This document shows positions 1 through 8,868 of a stretch of 64,000 bases of DNA, in pieces. Both the position numbers and the translations under genes were made by a program. The stretch spans positions 248,001-312,000 of the forward strand of contig NZ_JBHTCQ010000002.1 in the NCBI RefSeq assembly GCF_042665525.1, read 5' to 3'. Numbering within the stretch: position 1 is the stretch's first letter; every line of letters begins with the position of its first letter. Below the pieces are notes generated by a model. It did not search any database. It saw only the letters and a program-made list of their open reading frames with translations, and was not told the DNA's origin. The stretch comes from Allobogoriella alba. GTDB lineage: Bacteria > Actinomycetota > Actinomycetes > Actinomycetales > Actinomycetaceae.

Positions 1-530
1 GCGCCGTCGATCCAGGCCGCCTCCTCGAGGTCGAACGGCACCGTCCGCATGAAGCTGATCATCATCCAGACCCCGAAGGGCAGGCACATGGCCACGTGGG
101 CGAGCACGAGCCCCACGAGGGTGTCGTCCAGCCCGACCGCCACGAGCATCCCGAGCAGCGGGATGGCGAGGACCATCGGCGGCAGCATGTAGCCGACCAG
201 CATGGACGTCCGGATGAGGGCGTTGAACCGGAACCGGAACCTGGTCAGCGCGTAGCCCATGCTGACCGAGAACACCACGGTGACCGCGGTGGCCACGAGC
301 GCCACGATGACGCTGTTGAGGTAGTAGCGCGGGTAGTCCGTGGACGCCCAGATGTTCCGGTAGAACGTCCAGTCCGCGGCGGTCGGCCACAGCGTCGCGG
401 CGTGGTCGAACAGTCCCGTGTAGCCGCGCAGCGCGCTGATCGTCACCCAGTAGATCGGGAACAGCGTGACGAGGACGATCAGGGCGACGAGCACCCCGAG
501 CAGCAGGCGCTGGCCGATGGTCATCTTCAT
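1..530 (-). CDS. carbohydrate ABC transporter permease, MalG type (3' end off the window)
   Basis: Inner-membrane subunit of a binding-protein-dependent sugar or polyol importer. Only the N-terminal ~176 codons are inside the window. The reading shows the first membrane segment, several further hydrophobic segments and the start of the EAA loop (FDLEEAAWIDGA) that docks on the ATPase. The start is ATG at 530, which overlaps the TGA of the upstream permease as ATGA, so the two are translationally coupled. It is the last visible gene of the operon that begins near 6814. The ATPase is not in view and may be a shared MsmK/MsiK-type protein encoded elsewhere. Confidence 0.9.
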   Translation of the reverse strand, partial: MKMTIGQRLLLGVLVALIVLVTLFPIYWVTISALRGYTGLFDHAATLWPTAADWTFYRNIWASTDYPRYYLNSVIVALVATAVTVVFSVSMGYALTRFRFRFNALIRTSMLVGYMLPPMVLAIPLLGMLVAVGLDDTLVGLVLAHVAMCLPFGVWMMISFMRTVPFDLEEAAWIDG

Positions 531-1420
531 CGGGCCACCTCCCGGTTCTCCGAACGGTCCCGGCTGAGCCAGAGGAACAGCAGCAGGCCGGTGAGCATCA
601 CGAGCAGAGACACCACCGCGACGGCGGAGCCGTACCCGACGTGGAACTGCTGGAACGCCTCGTCGTAGACGAGCACCGGCAAGGTCCTGGTGCGGTCCAG
701 CGGGCCACCCGCGGTGAGCAGGTAGATCATGTCGAACTTGTTGAACATCCAGATCCCGCGCAGCACGACGATGGTGATCACGAGGTCCCGGAGCATCGGC
801 AGCGTGATCGAGAAGAACTGCCGCACGTGCCCGGCACCGTCGACCCGCGCACTCTCGTAGAGCTCCTGCGGGATGGTCTGCAGGCCCGAGAGGAACACGA
901 TGATGACGAACGGCGCCCACGCCCACGTCGAGAGCATGATCACGGTGGTCATGGCCCACGGGGCCGACAGGAAGTTCACCGCCTGCAGGCCGAGCGCCTC
1001 GAGCAGCTTGTTGAAGATGCCGGTGGAGGGATCGAGGATCCACTCCCAGGCGATCGTGGCCACGACGGCGGGCACGATGTAGGGCACGATCGCGGCGCCG
1101 CGCAGGAAGGTGGACCCGCGGAACTTCACGTTCAGCACCAGGGCCACCGCGATGCCGACGACCAGCTGGGCCAGGACTGAGCCCCCGGCGTAGACCAGCG
1201 TGCGCCAGAGGCTCTGCCAGAAGTCCGGGCTGCCCAGCAGGGTGGCGTAGTTCTCCAGTCCGACGAACGTGCCGCCGCCGGAGAAGCTGCTCGCCTGGTA
1301 GGTGCTGTACTGCAGCACCAGGACCAGCGGGACCACGATGACGAGGGCGACCACGGCCAGTCCGGGGACGAGCAGCACGGCGAACAGGGGCAGCTCGCGC
1401 GCGGTCAGTCTGCGAAGCAT
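527..1420 (-). CDS. sugar ABC transporter permease, MalF/UgpA type
   Basis: 297-residue membrane protein with six predicted helices, the normal size for the short MalF-like permeases of the CUT1 class. The EAA loop reads YESARVDGAGHVRQFFSITL near residue 190. It pairs with the MalG-type partner immediately downstream (4-nt ATGA overlap) and follows the lipoprotein binding protein at 1460-2803, from which it is separated by about 40 nt. The substrate is inferred to be the polyol or sugar handled by the kinase and two oxidoreductases upstream in the same operon. Confidence 0.92.
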   Translation of the reverse strand: MLRRLTARELPLFAVLLVPGLAVVALVIVVPLVLVLQYSTYQASSFSGGGTFVGLENYATLLGSPDFWQSLWRTLVYAGGSVLAQLVVGIAVALVLNVKFRGSTFLRGAAIVPYIVPAVVATIAWEWILDPSTGIFNKLLEALGLQAVNFLSAPWAMTTVIMLSTWAWAPFVIIVFLSGLQTIPQELYESARVDGAGHVRQFFSITLPMLRDLVITIVVLRGIWMFNKFDMIYLLTAGGPLDRTRTLPVLVYDEAFQQFHVGYGSAVAVVSLLVMLTGLLLFLWLSRDRSENREVAR

Positions 1421-1459
1421 CGGCAGTCCTCCCTCGTCATCGTGTCGGGCCCGCTTCGA

Positions 1460-2803
1460 TCACGAGTCGCCGGCGGTGCTGCGGATCTCGTCGGCCGTCT
1501 CCCGCACCACCGTCTCGGGGTCCTCGCCGTTGAGCACGACGCGCTGGAACATCTCCGGGACCACCAGTGACTGGAAGACGTCCGCGCTGCGCTGGTCCAC
1601 CGCCGGACCCTCGGTGTCGATGGAGTTCAGGTTCGGGTTCGAGACGAACTCCTCCTGCGGCACCATCACCTCGTCCCACCGCTGGTCGAGCGTGTCCAGG
1701 GACCGCCACTCCTCGCTCTCGAAGACGGATCGCTGGGCCGGCATGTAGTGGTACGGAGCCGTGGCGTAGAGGTCGAGCAGGTGCTCCTGGAAGAACCAGC
1801 GCAGGAACTCGGTCGTCTCCTGCGAGTCCTGCGTGTTGAGGACGCCGATGCCGTCGTAGCCGAGGCTGGCGGTCGTGCCGTCCCCGTCCGCCATCGGCAT
1901 GCCGAAGGCGACGACGTTCTGGGCGGCCTCCGGGTTCTGCGCGATCATCGAGTCGAGCATGCGACCGGAGTAGAACGCCATCCCGGACTGCCCGGACGCG
2001 AAGGACTCGATGGTCTCCCCGTACGAGGCGGAGTCCGCCTGGGGCGGCATGTGCTGGTACAGCTCGCGGAGGAACTCCAGCGCCTCGACCGTCCTCGGCA
2101 GCATCTCGTCGTTGTCGAGCACCACGTTCCAGCTGTCGTCGAAGATCCGGACGTCGTTGGCCCACAGCACCTGGCTGGTGATCCAGTTCGTGGCGCTGTC
2201 CGCCTGCAGCGGCATCATCAGGCCGTACTCGGAGTCGGACCGCTCGTCGAACGCACGCGCGACCTCGAGCATCTCCTCCCACGTCCGGGGGACCTCGAGC
2301 CCGGCCTCGTCGAGCCAGTCCTGCCGGATGAAGCCGAAGGCGATGTTGTAGTCGAAGGGCACCCACCAGACCTGGTCGTCGATGGGGAAGAGCAGCTGGC
2401 CGTCGTAGAAGTCCTCGGTACCGCCGAGATCCTCGATGAGGTCGTCGACCGGCACGAGCTTGTCCTCGCTCTGGAAGAGCGAGATGTGGCCGATGAACCC
2501 CGTGATGATGCCGTCGTACTCGGCGTTGGTCCCTGCCGCCGCGTTGACCTTGGTGTAGATCTCGTCCAGCGGGACCGCCTCGAACAGGACGGGCGTTCCG
2601 GTCTCCTCCTCGTACGCGGCGCCGGCGGCCTGCAGCGCCTCCATGGCCGCGGCGTCGGTCTCGGCACTGGCGATGCGGATGGTGGCGTCCCCGCCACCCT
2701 CCTCCCCGCCGCCGGCGGGGTCTCCGCCGCCCATGCAGCTGGCGGTCATGAGCGACGCCGTGGCCAGGGCGACCACTGCTGCTCTGCGGTGTGGATGCTT
2801 CAT
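1460..2803 (-). CDS. extracellular solute-binding lipoprotein of a sugar/polyol ABC importer
   Basis: 447-residue CUT1-type binding protein (SBP_bac_1/8 fold). It has an N-terminal signal sequence with lipobox TASC (Cys23), then a Gly/Glu-rich linker. The body carries typical ligand-cleft aromatics (QVWWVPFDYNIAFG). It should sit on the outer face of the membrane and deliver substrate to the two permeases that follow. The gene lies between the FGGY kinase (27 nt upstream) and the permeases, so transport and phosphorylation are encoded together. Confidence 0.92.
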   Translation of the reverse strand: MKHPHRRAAVVALATASLMTASCMGGGDPAGGGEEGGGDATIRIASAETDAAAMEALQAAGAAYEEETGTPVLFEAVPLDEIYTKVNAAAGTNAEYDGIITGFIGHISLFQSEDKLVPVDDLIEDLGGTEDFYDGQLLFPIDDQVWWVPFDYNIAFGFIRQDWLDEAGLEVPRTWEEMLEVARAFDERSDSEYGLMMPLQADSATNWITSQVLWANDVRIFDDSWNVVLDNDEMLPRTVEALEFLRELYQHMPPQADSASYGETIESFASGQSGMAFYSGRMLDSMIAQNPEAAQNVVAFGMPMADGDGTTASLGYDGIGVLNTQDSQETTEFLRWFFQEHLLDLYATAPYHYMPAQRSVFESEEWRSLDTLDQRWDEVMVPQEEFVSNPNLNSIDTEGPAVDQRSADVFQSLVVPEMFQRVVLNGEDPETVVRETADEIRSTAGDS

Positions 2804-2830
2804 CGCGATCCTCTCCTAGGGGTGGGTGTG

Positions 2831-4327
2831 TCAGCTGTCGTTGTCCAGCTCGTAGCCCGGCTGGAGGGCCTGCTGGATGCGTTGGTACCGGGCGAAGGCC
2901 CGGTCGTAGGCGTCGGCGTCGGCGGCGCTCGGCCGGCAGGTCGTGACCGTGCCCTGCACCAGCCGTGGCGCGTCGGCGAGCCGCGGCAGCCAGCCGAGCT
3001 GTGCCGCGGCGAGCAGCGCACCGCCGAGCGAGGAGTCCGCGGCGGGGCGGACGTGGACGTCGGTGCGCAGGACGTCCGCCATGATCTGCGCCCAGACGGC
3101 GCTCTTGGCACCGCCCCCGATGAGCGACGCCTGGGGGATGGGCGGGGCGTCCGTGCCACGCGCCTCCCGCATCGACATGGCGACGCCCTCCATGACGGCG
3201 CGGGCCAGGTGGCCGCGGCCGTGCGCCGAGGCGAGACCCACGAAGGACGCACGCAGCGCGGCGTTCCAGTGCGGGGCGCGTTCGCCGTTGAGGTACGGGT
3301 GGAAGGTGACGCCGTCCGAGCCCGGGGGGACCTGGGCCGCATCGTCGTCGAGGCGTGAGTAGAAGGAGCCGTCGGACTCCCCGCCGGCGAGCGTCCTGGC
3401 GAGCCACGCGAAGGACGCGGCGGCGGAGTTAGTCGCCGAGTTCAGGTAGTACGTCCCAGCGATCAGGTAGGGGTAGCTGATCACGCCCGCCTCGGCGGAC
3501 GGCTGGTCCTCGACGTGCGAGACGTTTCCGGCCGTGGCGAGCTTGAGGGTGTGGTCGCCCGGCTCGACGCAGCCGGCGGCGAGCAGCTCGACGGCGGTGT
3601 CGGCCGACCCGGTGACCACCTGGACGTCGGCGTCGAGCCCGAGCTCTGCGGCCACCTCGGGGGCGACCGTGCCGAGGGCGGCGTCGGGGGCGACGACCTC
3701 GGGCATGGCGGCGGGGGACAAGCCCGCCAGCTCCAGCAGCTCGGGCACCCAGGTACGGTCCTCCGGCGCGTACAGCAGGGTGCCCGAGGCGTCGACGTGG
3801 TCGGTCGTGTGGTGCGGCAGGAACGCGTGCCGCACGAAGTCCTTCATGAACAGCACCCGGCGGGTGGTGCGCAGGACGTCAGGCTCGTGCGTGCCGAGCC
3901 ACTGCAGCTGCGGGAGCGTCCAGGTGGCCGCGGGGACGTTGCGGCACCGCGCCCAGATCAGCTCGCCGTGGGTCTCGGCGGTCCGCCGCGCCGTCGCTGC
4001 GCTGCGCTGGTCCGTCCACATGATCGCCCGCCGCAGCGGCGTCATGCTCTCGTCGCACAGGACCGCGACGTGGTGCGGCGCGGAGAACGCCAGCGCTCGC
4101 AGCCGTACCGGTTCCTCGGCGGCTGAGATCCGCAGGGCGTCGTGGAGGCCGCGGCGCGCGGCGGAGACCCAGTCGCGCGGATCCTGCTCGGCCCAGCCGG
4201 GCTGGTCGTAGTGCGTCGGGTAGCCGTGGTAGGTGGCGGCCCTGACCCGGCCGTCGGCGTCCAGCAGGGTCACCTTGCAGCCGCTGGTGCCGGTGTCGAT
4301 CCCGGCGACGACGTCGATCGCGCTCAC
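2831..4327 (-). CDS. FGGY-family carbohydrate kinase (xylulokinase-like)
   Basis: 498-residue ATP-dependent sugar kinase. Residues ~8-15 give the first phosphate loop (GIDTGTSG). The second half has the GSADTAVELLAAG stretch and a GGGAKSAVW adenosine-binding motif, as in xylulokinase and related pentulose/tetritol kinases. The start is GTG at 4327, which overlaps the TGA of the upstream dehydrogenase as GTGA. The likely role is phosphorylation of a ketose made from a polyol by the two upstream oxidoreductases. The exact sugar cannot be read from sequence alone. Confidence 0.9.
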   Translation of the reverse strand: MSAIDVVAGIDTGTSGCKVTLLDADGRVRAATYHGYPTHYDQPGWAEQDPRDWVSAARRGLHDALRISAAEEPVRLRALAFSAPHHVAVLCDESMTPLRRAIMWTDQRSAATARRTAETHGELIWARCRNVPAATWTLPQLQWLGTHEPDVLRTTRRVLFMKDFVRHAFLPHHTTDHVDASGTLLYAPEDRTWVPELLELAGLSPAAMPEVVAPDAALGTVAPEVAAELGLDADVQVVTGSADTAVELLAAGCVEPGDHTLKLATAGNVSHVEDQPSAEAGVISYPYLIAGTYYLNSATNSAAASFAWLARTLAGGESDGSFYSRLDDDAAQVPPGSDGVTFHPYLNGERAPHWNAALRASFVGLASAHGRGHLARAVMEGVAMSMREARGTDAPPIPQASLIGGGAKSAVWAQIMADVLRTDVHVRPAADSSLGGALLAAAQLGWLPRLADAPRLVQGTVTTCRPSAADADAYDRAFARYQRIQQALQPGYELDNDS

Positions 4328-5322
4328 GAGGTTCCCCTCACGACGATCTTCCCGACGGCGGCCCCGGCCTCGACCCGGCGCAGGCCGTGCTCGAGCACGT
4401 CCTCGAACGCGATCTCGTGGGTGATGAGCGGCTCGAACCGGTCGCCGTGCGCCGCCAGCAGCGCCGCGGCCTCCTCGATGTCGGTCCGGGTGTAGACCCG
4501 CGAGCCGCGGAGCGTGAGCTCCTTGGAGATGACGGCCATGCCGTCCAGCTCGTTGGTCGCCTTGGGGAGACCGACCTGGCTGATCGTCCCGCCGCCGTCG
4601 ACGGCGGTGACGAGGGTGCGCAGCCCCACGACGGTGCCCGTCGCCTCGAGGCCGGCGTCGTACCCGCTCCCGACGGCGGCGGCGTCCGGGATGACGTCGT
4701 GGCCGGCGGCGCGCAGCATCTCCTGGCGAAAGGCGTTGTTCTCCACGATGTGCGGGTGGTGGCCGCTGACGGTGAGGATGGTGGCCGCCAGCCACCCGAT
4801 CGGACCGCCGCCGAACACGAGGACGGAGGCGGCCTCCGGCAGGGCGCCCAGTGCGCCGACGGCGTGGGACGCGACGGCGATCGGCTCGACCAACGCGCCC
4901 AGGCGAGGGCTCACGCCGTCGGGTAGCGCGATCAGCCTGTCGGCGGGGATGGCGACGACCTCGGCCAGGCTCCCGTCGGTGTCGACGCCGAGGATCTGCA
5001 GTTGGGGGCAGCGGTTGTAGTGCGGGCCCGTGCAGGCCCGGCACTGGCGGCAGGTGCGCAGCGGCTCGACGACGACGTGCTGGCCGGGCTGCCATGCGTC
5101 GGTGCCGGAGGAGACGACGGTGCCCACGAACTCGTGGCCGAGCGTGACCGGCGGACGCACCCGCGGGTGCAGACCGTGCGCGACGTGGACGTCGGTTCCG
5201 CAGATCCCGGTGTACGTGGGGTGGAGGAGCACCTCGCCCGCCGCGAGGTCGGGCCGTGGGACGGCCTCGATCCGGACGTCCTCGCCCGTGTACCGGACGG
5301 CGCGCATGGTCGCGCCGGTCAC
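4324..5322 (-). CDS. zinc-dependent alcohol/polyol dehydrogenase (MDR superfamily)
   Basis: 332-residue medium-chain dehydrogenase. Catalytic zinc ligands are in GICGTDVH and GHEFVG. A structural zinc lobe CRQCRACTGPHYNRC gives the C-x2-C-x2-C-x7-C spacing. The Rossmann motif is FGGGPIG. It resembles sorbitol/threonine dehydrogenases and probably oxidises a polyol to a ketose with NAD(P)+. The GTG at 5322 overlaps the stop of the FAD oxidase (GTGA) like other junctions of this operon. An ATG at 5307 is the alternative start but has no ribosome-binding sequence. Confidence 0.88.
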   Translation of the reverse strand: MTGATMRAVRYTGEDVRIEAVPRPDLAAGEVLLHPTYTGICGTDVHVAHGLHPRVRPPVTLGHEFVGTVVSSGTDAWQPGQHVVVEPLRTCRQCRACTGPHYNRCPQLQILGVDTDGSLAEVVAIPADRLIALPDGVSPRLGALVEPIAVASHAVGALGALPEAASVLVFGGGPIGWLAATILTVSGHHPHIVENNAFRQEMLRAAGHDVIPDAAAVGSGYDAGLEATGTVVGLRTLVTAVDGGGTISQVGLPKATNELDGMAVISKELTLRGSRVYTRTDIEEAAALLAAHGDRFEPLITHEIAFEDVLEHGLRRVEAGAAVGKIVVRGTS

Positions 5323-6758
5323 AGCGCCAGCCCCAGCTTCCCGGGGTTCATGATGCGGGCCGGGTCCAGCGTGTCCTTGATCTGCTGGACGAGCCGGTGG
5401 CCGGTGGGCGACTGCTCGGACATCAGCCAGCCGAGCTTGAGGCCGATGCCGTGGTGCTCGTTGAGCACCCCGCCGTGCCGGAGGTTGACCCGCGAGCAGT
5501 CCGCCCACACCTGGTTGTGCAGGCGCAGCGCCTCCTCCGCGGACTCCGGCGGCGAGTCGATGTAGAACCGGTCGTAGATCATGGTTCCCCACGGGTACCA
5601 GTGGGAGAAATGGGCGGTGTACTGGGGCGACCAGGCGGCGTACTTCTCGTGCAGCAGCGCCTTCTTCGCCTCGTACAGCGGGAGGATGGAGCGGTAGTCG
5701 GTGACCGTCTCGACCGTCCCGTACAGCTGCGGGTAGCCGGGCTGGAGCGGTGGCTTGTAGAAGTCGTAGCGGTGCTCCCACCAGTGAGCGCCCTCGGCCT
5801 CGCCGGCCAGCTGCCCGCCGCACTCGGTGACGATCCGCTCGATGTGCGCCATCTCGGCGCCGGCCAGGTCCTCCTCGCCGTCGGTCATCACCACGAGGTT
5901 CACGCCCGAGACGCGATGCCCCGTGCTCTGCAGCGACTTCACGGTGGCGCCCTCGTCGTACAGCCGCATGACGGCCGGGCGCAGCCGCCGGGTCATGACA
6001 CGCCGGCCGGCCTCCAGCCCTTCTGCGACGCCGGGGAAGGTCACCATCTGGAACCGGCGGGAGGCCGGGATCGGGTCGAGCCGGATGCGCACGCGGGTGA
6101 TGACGCCGAGCGTGCCCTCCGATCCCACGAAGAGCTGGAGCAGGCCCGGCCCGGCCGCGTGGTTCGGGTGGGCGAGGGTGTCGAGCACCTCGCCGGTCGG
6201 GAGGACGACCTCCACCGAGAGCACCATGTCCTCGGCCTTGCCGTACTTGGTCGACATCACCCCGGACCCGCGGGCCGCGAGATAGCCGCCGAGGCTCGAG
6301 ATGTCGACCGACGACGGGTAGTGGGCGAGCATCAGACCGCGCTCGTTGAGCAGGTTCTCCAGCACCCGCCCGTTGATGCCAGGCTGGGCGTCGAGCACGA
6401 GCGAGGTCTCGTCGATCTCGTAGATCCGGTCCATCCGCCCCAGGTCGAGCACGATGCCGCCGTACGGGGTGGAGGCACCGCCCTGGGTGCCCGAGCCGCC
6501 GCCGCGGGGGACGACCGGGATCCGGTAGGTGTGGCAGACCCTCATGACGCCCGCCACCTCGGCGGTGGACGCCGGGCGGACGATGAAGGCGGGGCTCGGG
6601 ACGTCCTCGCCGCGTGCCTGCCACATGTGCGTCAGCCAGTACTGGTCCACGGCTGCACGTGAGCGGGCCTCCTCCTCGCCGATCACGTGGTCGACACCGA
6701 CGATGTCCTCGAGATACGAGCGGAGATTCGCCAGCTGGTACCCGGTGTGCGGCCTCAT
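5319..6758 (-). CDS. FAD-binding oxidase/dehydrogenase (GlcD/AGPS-like, PCMH fold)
   Basis: 479-residue flavoprotein of the vanillyl-alcohol-oxidase superfamily. The FAD pyrophosphate loop is PRGGGSGTQGG near residue 95, followed by GGYLAARGSGVMSTKYG and VGSEGTLGVIT, typical of D-lactate dehydrogenase, glycolate oxidase and alkyl-DHAP-synthase-like proteins. The C-terminal half is the FAD-oxidase cap. It is the first full-length gene of the operon and probably oxidises a 2-hydroxy acid or polyol. The ATG at 6758 has no Shine-Dalgarno of its own. It overlaps the stop of a 19-codon leader ORF that has a strong one. Confidence 0.88.
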   Translation of the reverse strand: MRPHTGYQLANLRSYLEDIVGVDHVIGEEEARSRAAVDQYWLTHMWQARGEDVPSPAFIVRPASTAEVAGVMRVCHTYRIPVVPRGGGSGTQGGASTPYGGIVLDLGRMDRIYEIDETSLVLDAQPGINGRVLENLLNERGLMLAHYPSSVDISSLGGYLAARGSGVMSTKYGKAEDMVLSVEVVLPTGEVLDTLAHPNHAAGPGLLQLFVGSEGTLGVITRVRIRLDPIPASRRFQMVTFPGVAEGLEAGRRVMTRRLRPAVMRLYDEGATVKSLQSTGHRVSGVNLVVMTDGEEDLAGAEMAHIERIVTECGGQLAGEAEGAHWWEHRYDFYKPPLQPGYPQLYGTVETVTDYRSILPLYEAKKALLHEKYAAWSPQYTAHFSHWYPWGTMIYDRFYIDSPPESAEEALRLHNQVWADCSRVNLRHGGVLNEHHGIGLKLGWLMSEQSPTGHRLVQQIKDTLDPARIMNPGKLGLAL

Positions 6759-6814
6759 GCGGCGGCCCTGCGCCGCGCGGTGGTCGGGTACGTCGATGGG
6801 CCGGCCAGTTGCAT
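6755..6814 (-). CDS. 19-codon leader ORF coupled to the FAD oxidase gene
   Basis: A short frame, MQLAGPSTYPTTARRRAAA, starts at ATG 6814 behind a strong GAAGGAG (6822-6828, 7 nt spacing). It ends in a TGA that overlaps the ATG of the oxidase (ATGA at 6755-6758). The oxidase start itself lacks a ribosome-binding site. Translation of the leader is therefore the likely way ribosomes reach it. No function is proposed for the peptide. An alternative is that this is simply the ribosome-loading site of the operon. Confidence 0.5.
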   Translation of the reverse strand: MQLAGPSTYPTTARRRAAA

Positions 6815-6835
6815 CAGCTCACTCCTTCGTGACTC

Positions 6836-6877
6836 GTATAGACGTCTATATGTATAGACGCGCACGCAACTCGTCAA
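6836..6877 (-). promoter_or_regulatory. operon promoter with triple TATAGACG operator half-sites
   Basis: Three half-sites, TATAGACG (6837-6844), CGTCTATA (6843-6850) and TATAGACG (6853-6860), form a perfect 14-bp palindrome TATAGACGTCTATA and an inverted repeat CGTCTATA-TG-TATAGACG. On the minus strand a -35 TTGACG lies at 6872-6877 and the matching -10 position falls inside the repeats. This fits repression of the oxidase-dehydrogenase-kinase-importer operon by a dimeric regulator. The GTNTANAC core resembles sites of GntR/HutC-type proteins. No matching regulator gene is adjacent. Confidence 0.6.
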
Positions 6878-6999
6878 GCCCCGTCTCGAATGGCGTTGTC
6901 GATTCCGGGGAGGAGCCGGCTCTTTCGGGGACGCGAACGCCTACGGCGTCGACAGCTCGGGCTTCTTCACCCGCGCACCGGGATGGTCGCTGTCGCCGG

Positions 7000-8154
7000 T
7001 CACGACGTGGTGACCACGGCGCGGCCGGTGATCTCGCCGCGAGCGAGTGCCTGGTAGGCGTCGTCGACGTCGTCGAGGTCGTACCGGCGGGTCACGAGGC
7101 CGACGGCGTCGAAGTCGCCCGCCGCGGCTGCCTGCACGACGGCGGGCAGGTCCGCCCTGGTCCGGGCACCGAAGGACCCGACCACCGAGTAGCCGCGCCG
7201 GACGAGCGGGGTGATCTCGACCTCGCCCACCTCGGCGCCGGGCGCGATCCCGACCGCCACCATCCGGCCGCCGTCGGCCAGCAGGCCGAGCGCCTGGCGG
7301 AAGGTGGCCGGCCGGCCCAGCGCCTCGAAGGCGACGTCGACGCCGCGTCCGCCGGTGATCTCGCGAACGGCCTCGGCCGCGTCACGGTCCGCGGAGTTGA
7401 CGGTGTGGGTCGCGCCGAGGCGGCGTGCCGCCTCGAGCTTCTCGTCGACGACGTCGATCGCGATGACGGGATCGGCCCCGGCCGCGCGGGCGAGCTGCAG
7501 CAGCCCGGACCCGACGCCGCCGGCGGCGACGACGGCGACCGACTGGTCGGCCGTGAGCTGCGCGGCCCGGTGCACGGCGCCGTAGGCGGTGAACGCGGCG
7601 CACCCGAGGACCGCTGCTGAGACGGGTTCGAGGTCCGCCGGCAGGGCGGTGAGCGCCGAGAGGGGGACCACGGCGTAGTCGGCCAGGCCGCCCATCGAGT
7701 ACATCGCGAGGAACGACCCGTCGGCGCGTGTCAGCCGGCTCTCGCCGTCGTACAGCGTGCCGCGGAGACGGTTCTGGGCGAAGAAGGCGTCGCACATGTC
7801 GTCCCGGCCGCGGCGGCACGCGTCGCACCGCGTGCACGGCATGATGAACGCGCCCACCACGTCGCTGCCGACCGCGAGGTCGCCGGCCTGCTCGGTGCCC
7901 TCGCCGATCGCGACGATCGTGCCGCTGATCTCGTGGCCGAGGACGGCGGGCCGTGGGAACGCGACCTCGCTCTTGATGACGTGCAGGTCTGTGTGGCAGA
8001 CCCCGCAGGACCGGATCCGCACCAGCGCCTCGTCCGCCCGCGGCGTCGGGACGGGGACCTCCTCGACCCGCAGCCGCGGCTCGTCGTCCACCAGGACGGC
8101 GGCGCGCATGGTCGCTGGTACGGGGGTGGCCGCTGTGGGTGCCTGCTCGGTCAT
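7000..8154 (-). CDS. zinc-dependent alcohol dehydrogenase
   Basis: 384-residue medium-chain dehydrogenase. Zinc ligands appear in SCGVCHTDLH (~residue 51) and LGHEISG. The structural zinc lobe is CTRCDACRRGRDDMC, with the nucleotide-binding motif AAGGVGSG. It resembles class III/aryl or short-chain alcohol dehydrogenases. A GGAGG lies 5 nt before the ATG at 8154. The gene stands alone, about 240 nt upstream of the oxidase operon and divergent from the DUF385-type gene. Its substrate is unknown, and it may add alcohol-oxidising capacity to the neighbouring operon. Confidence 0.9.
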   Translation of the reverse strand: MTEQAPTAATPVPATMRAAVLVDDEPRLRVEEVPVPTPRADEALVRIRSCGVCHTDLHVIKSEVAFPRPAVLGHEISGTIVAIGEGTEQAGDLAVGSDVVGAFIMPCTRCDACRRGRDDMCDAFFAQNRLRGTLYDGESRLTRADGSFLAMYSMGGLADYAVVPLSALTALPADLEPVSAAVLGCAAFTAYGAVHRAAQLTADQSVAVVAAGGVGSGLLQLARAAGADPVIAIDVVDEKLEAARRLGATHTVNSADRDAAEAVREITGGRGVDVAFEALGRPATFRQALGLLADGGRMVAVGIAPGAEVGEVEITPLVRRGYSVVGSFGARTRADLPAVVQAAAAGDFDAVGLVTRRYDLDDVDDAYQALARGEITGRAVVTTS

Positions 8155-8338
8155 GGTTCCTCCACGTCCTCGTGTCGGTGGGTTCGCCGCTCAGCCTGGC
8201 CCGGCCGGCGCCGGGCGGCAACGACAGTCCAGCACATCCGGCACGGACCGGTGCCGATCCGGCCCGGCGGCGGCCCCGGGTCGCCATACTGGAGAGGCGT
8301 GCCCGGCCGTGGCGCGCGGGCACCACCGAGGAGCGCGC

Positions 8339-8824
8339 ATGCTGCGTCGGGCGGCGATCGTCGTGGGCGGGATCACGCTGGTGTGTGCCGGCTGGGCCGG
8401 CATGATCCTGGTGGGCATGCGGACCCAGGACCGTCGGATCCTGGGCGTGGTGCGGCGCTTCAACCGGGACGTGACCAACAAGCTGCAGCTGAGCGGTCCG
8501 GCCGGCGGGCCGGGGGCGTACGCCGCGATCATCCGGCACCGCGGCCGGAAGAGCGGGCGCGAGTACGCCACGCCGGTGGGCGCACAGCCGGTCGACGGCG
8601 GCTACCTCTTCGCCCTCCCGTACGGCCTGCGCACGGACTGGCTGCAGAACGTCCTCGCCGCGGGGACCGCCACGCTCATGCACGAGGGCCAGACCGTCGA
8701 GGTGGACAGCCCGGAGCTGTTGACCATCGAGGAGGCCAACCAGTACTTCGAGCCGTCCGACCAGTGGATGCACCGCACGTTCGGGGTGCGCAACTTCCTT
8801 CGGCTGCGGCGCGTCTCGCCGTAG
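8339..8824 (+). CDS. nitroreductase/deazaflavin-type (DUF385) family protein with N-terminal anchor
   Basis: 161 residues. An N-terminal hydrophobic segment (about residues 4-25) is followed by a small split-barrel domain. The core IIRHRGRKSGREYATPV is the hallmark of F420-dependent nitroreductase-family (DUF385) proteins. These commonly bind F420 or a related flavin-like cofactor in actinobacteria. The start ATG at 8339 is preceded by GAGGAG. The gene is divergent from the alcohol dehydrogenase. The substrate is unknown, and membrane anchoring is an inference from hydrophobicity. Confidence 0.75.
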   Translation: MLRRAAIVVGGITLVCAGWAGMILVGMRTQDRRILGVVRRFNRDVTNKLQLSGPAGGPGAYAAIIRHRGRKSGREYATPVGAQPVDGGYLFALPYGLRTDWLQNVLAAGTATLMHEGQTVEVDSPELLTIEEANQYFEPSDQWMHRTFGVRNFLRLRRVSP

Positions 8825-8856
8825 CGCGCCCCGCGCGGCCAGGCACGGGCTGCCGC

Positions 8857-8862
8857 TAGCGT
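8857..8862 (+). promoter_or_regulatory. leaderless promoter -10 box TAGCGT
   Basis: TAGCGT ends 6 nt before the ATG at 8869, the usual geometry of a leaderless actinobacterial transcript. No Shine-Dalgarno precedes this ATG. Confidence 0.5.
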
Positions 8863-8868
8863 GGGGTG

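Noticed and set aside
1437..3407. Long minus-strand frame overlapping the binding-protein and kinase genes
   Set aside because: Its translation is Arg/Pro/Gly-rich with no domain. It is a GC-rich shadow of the real genes in another frame.
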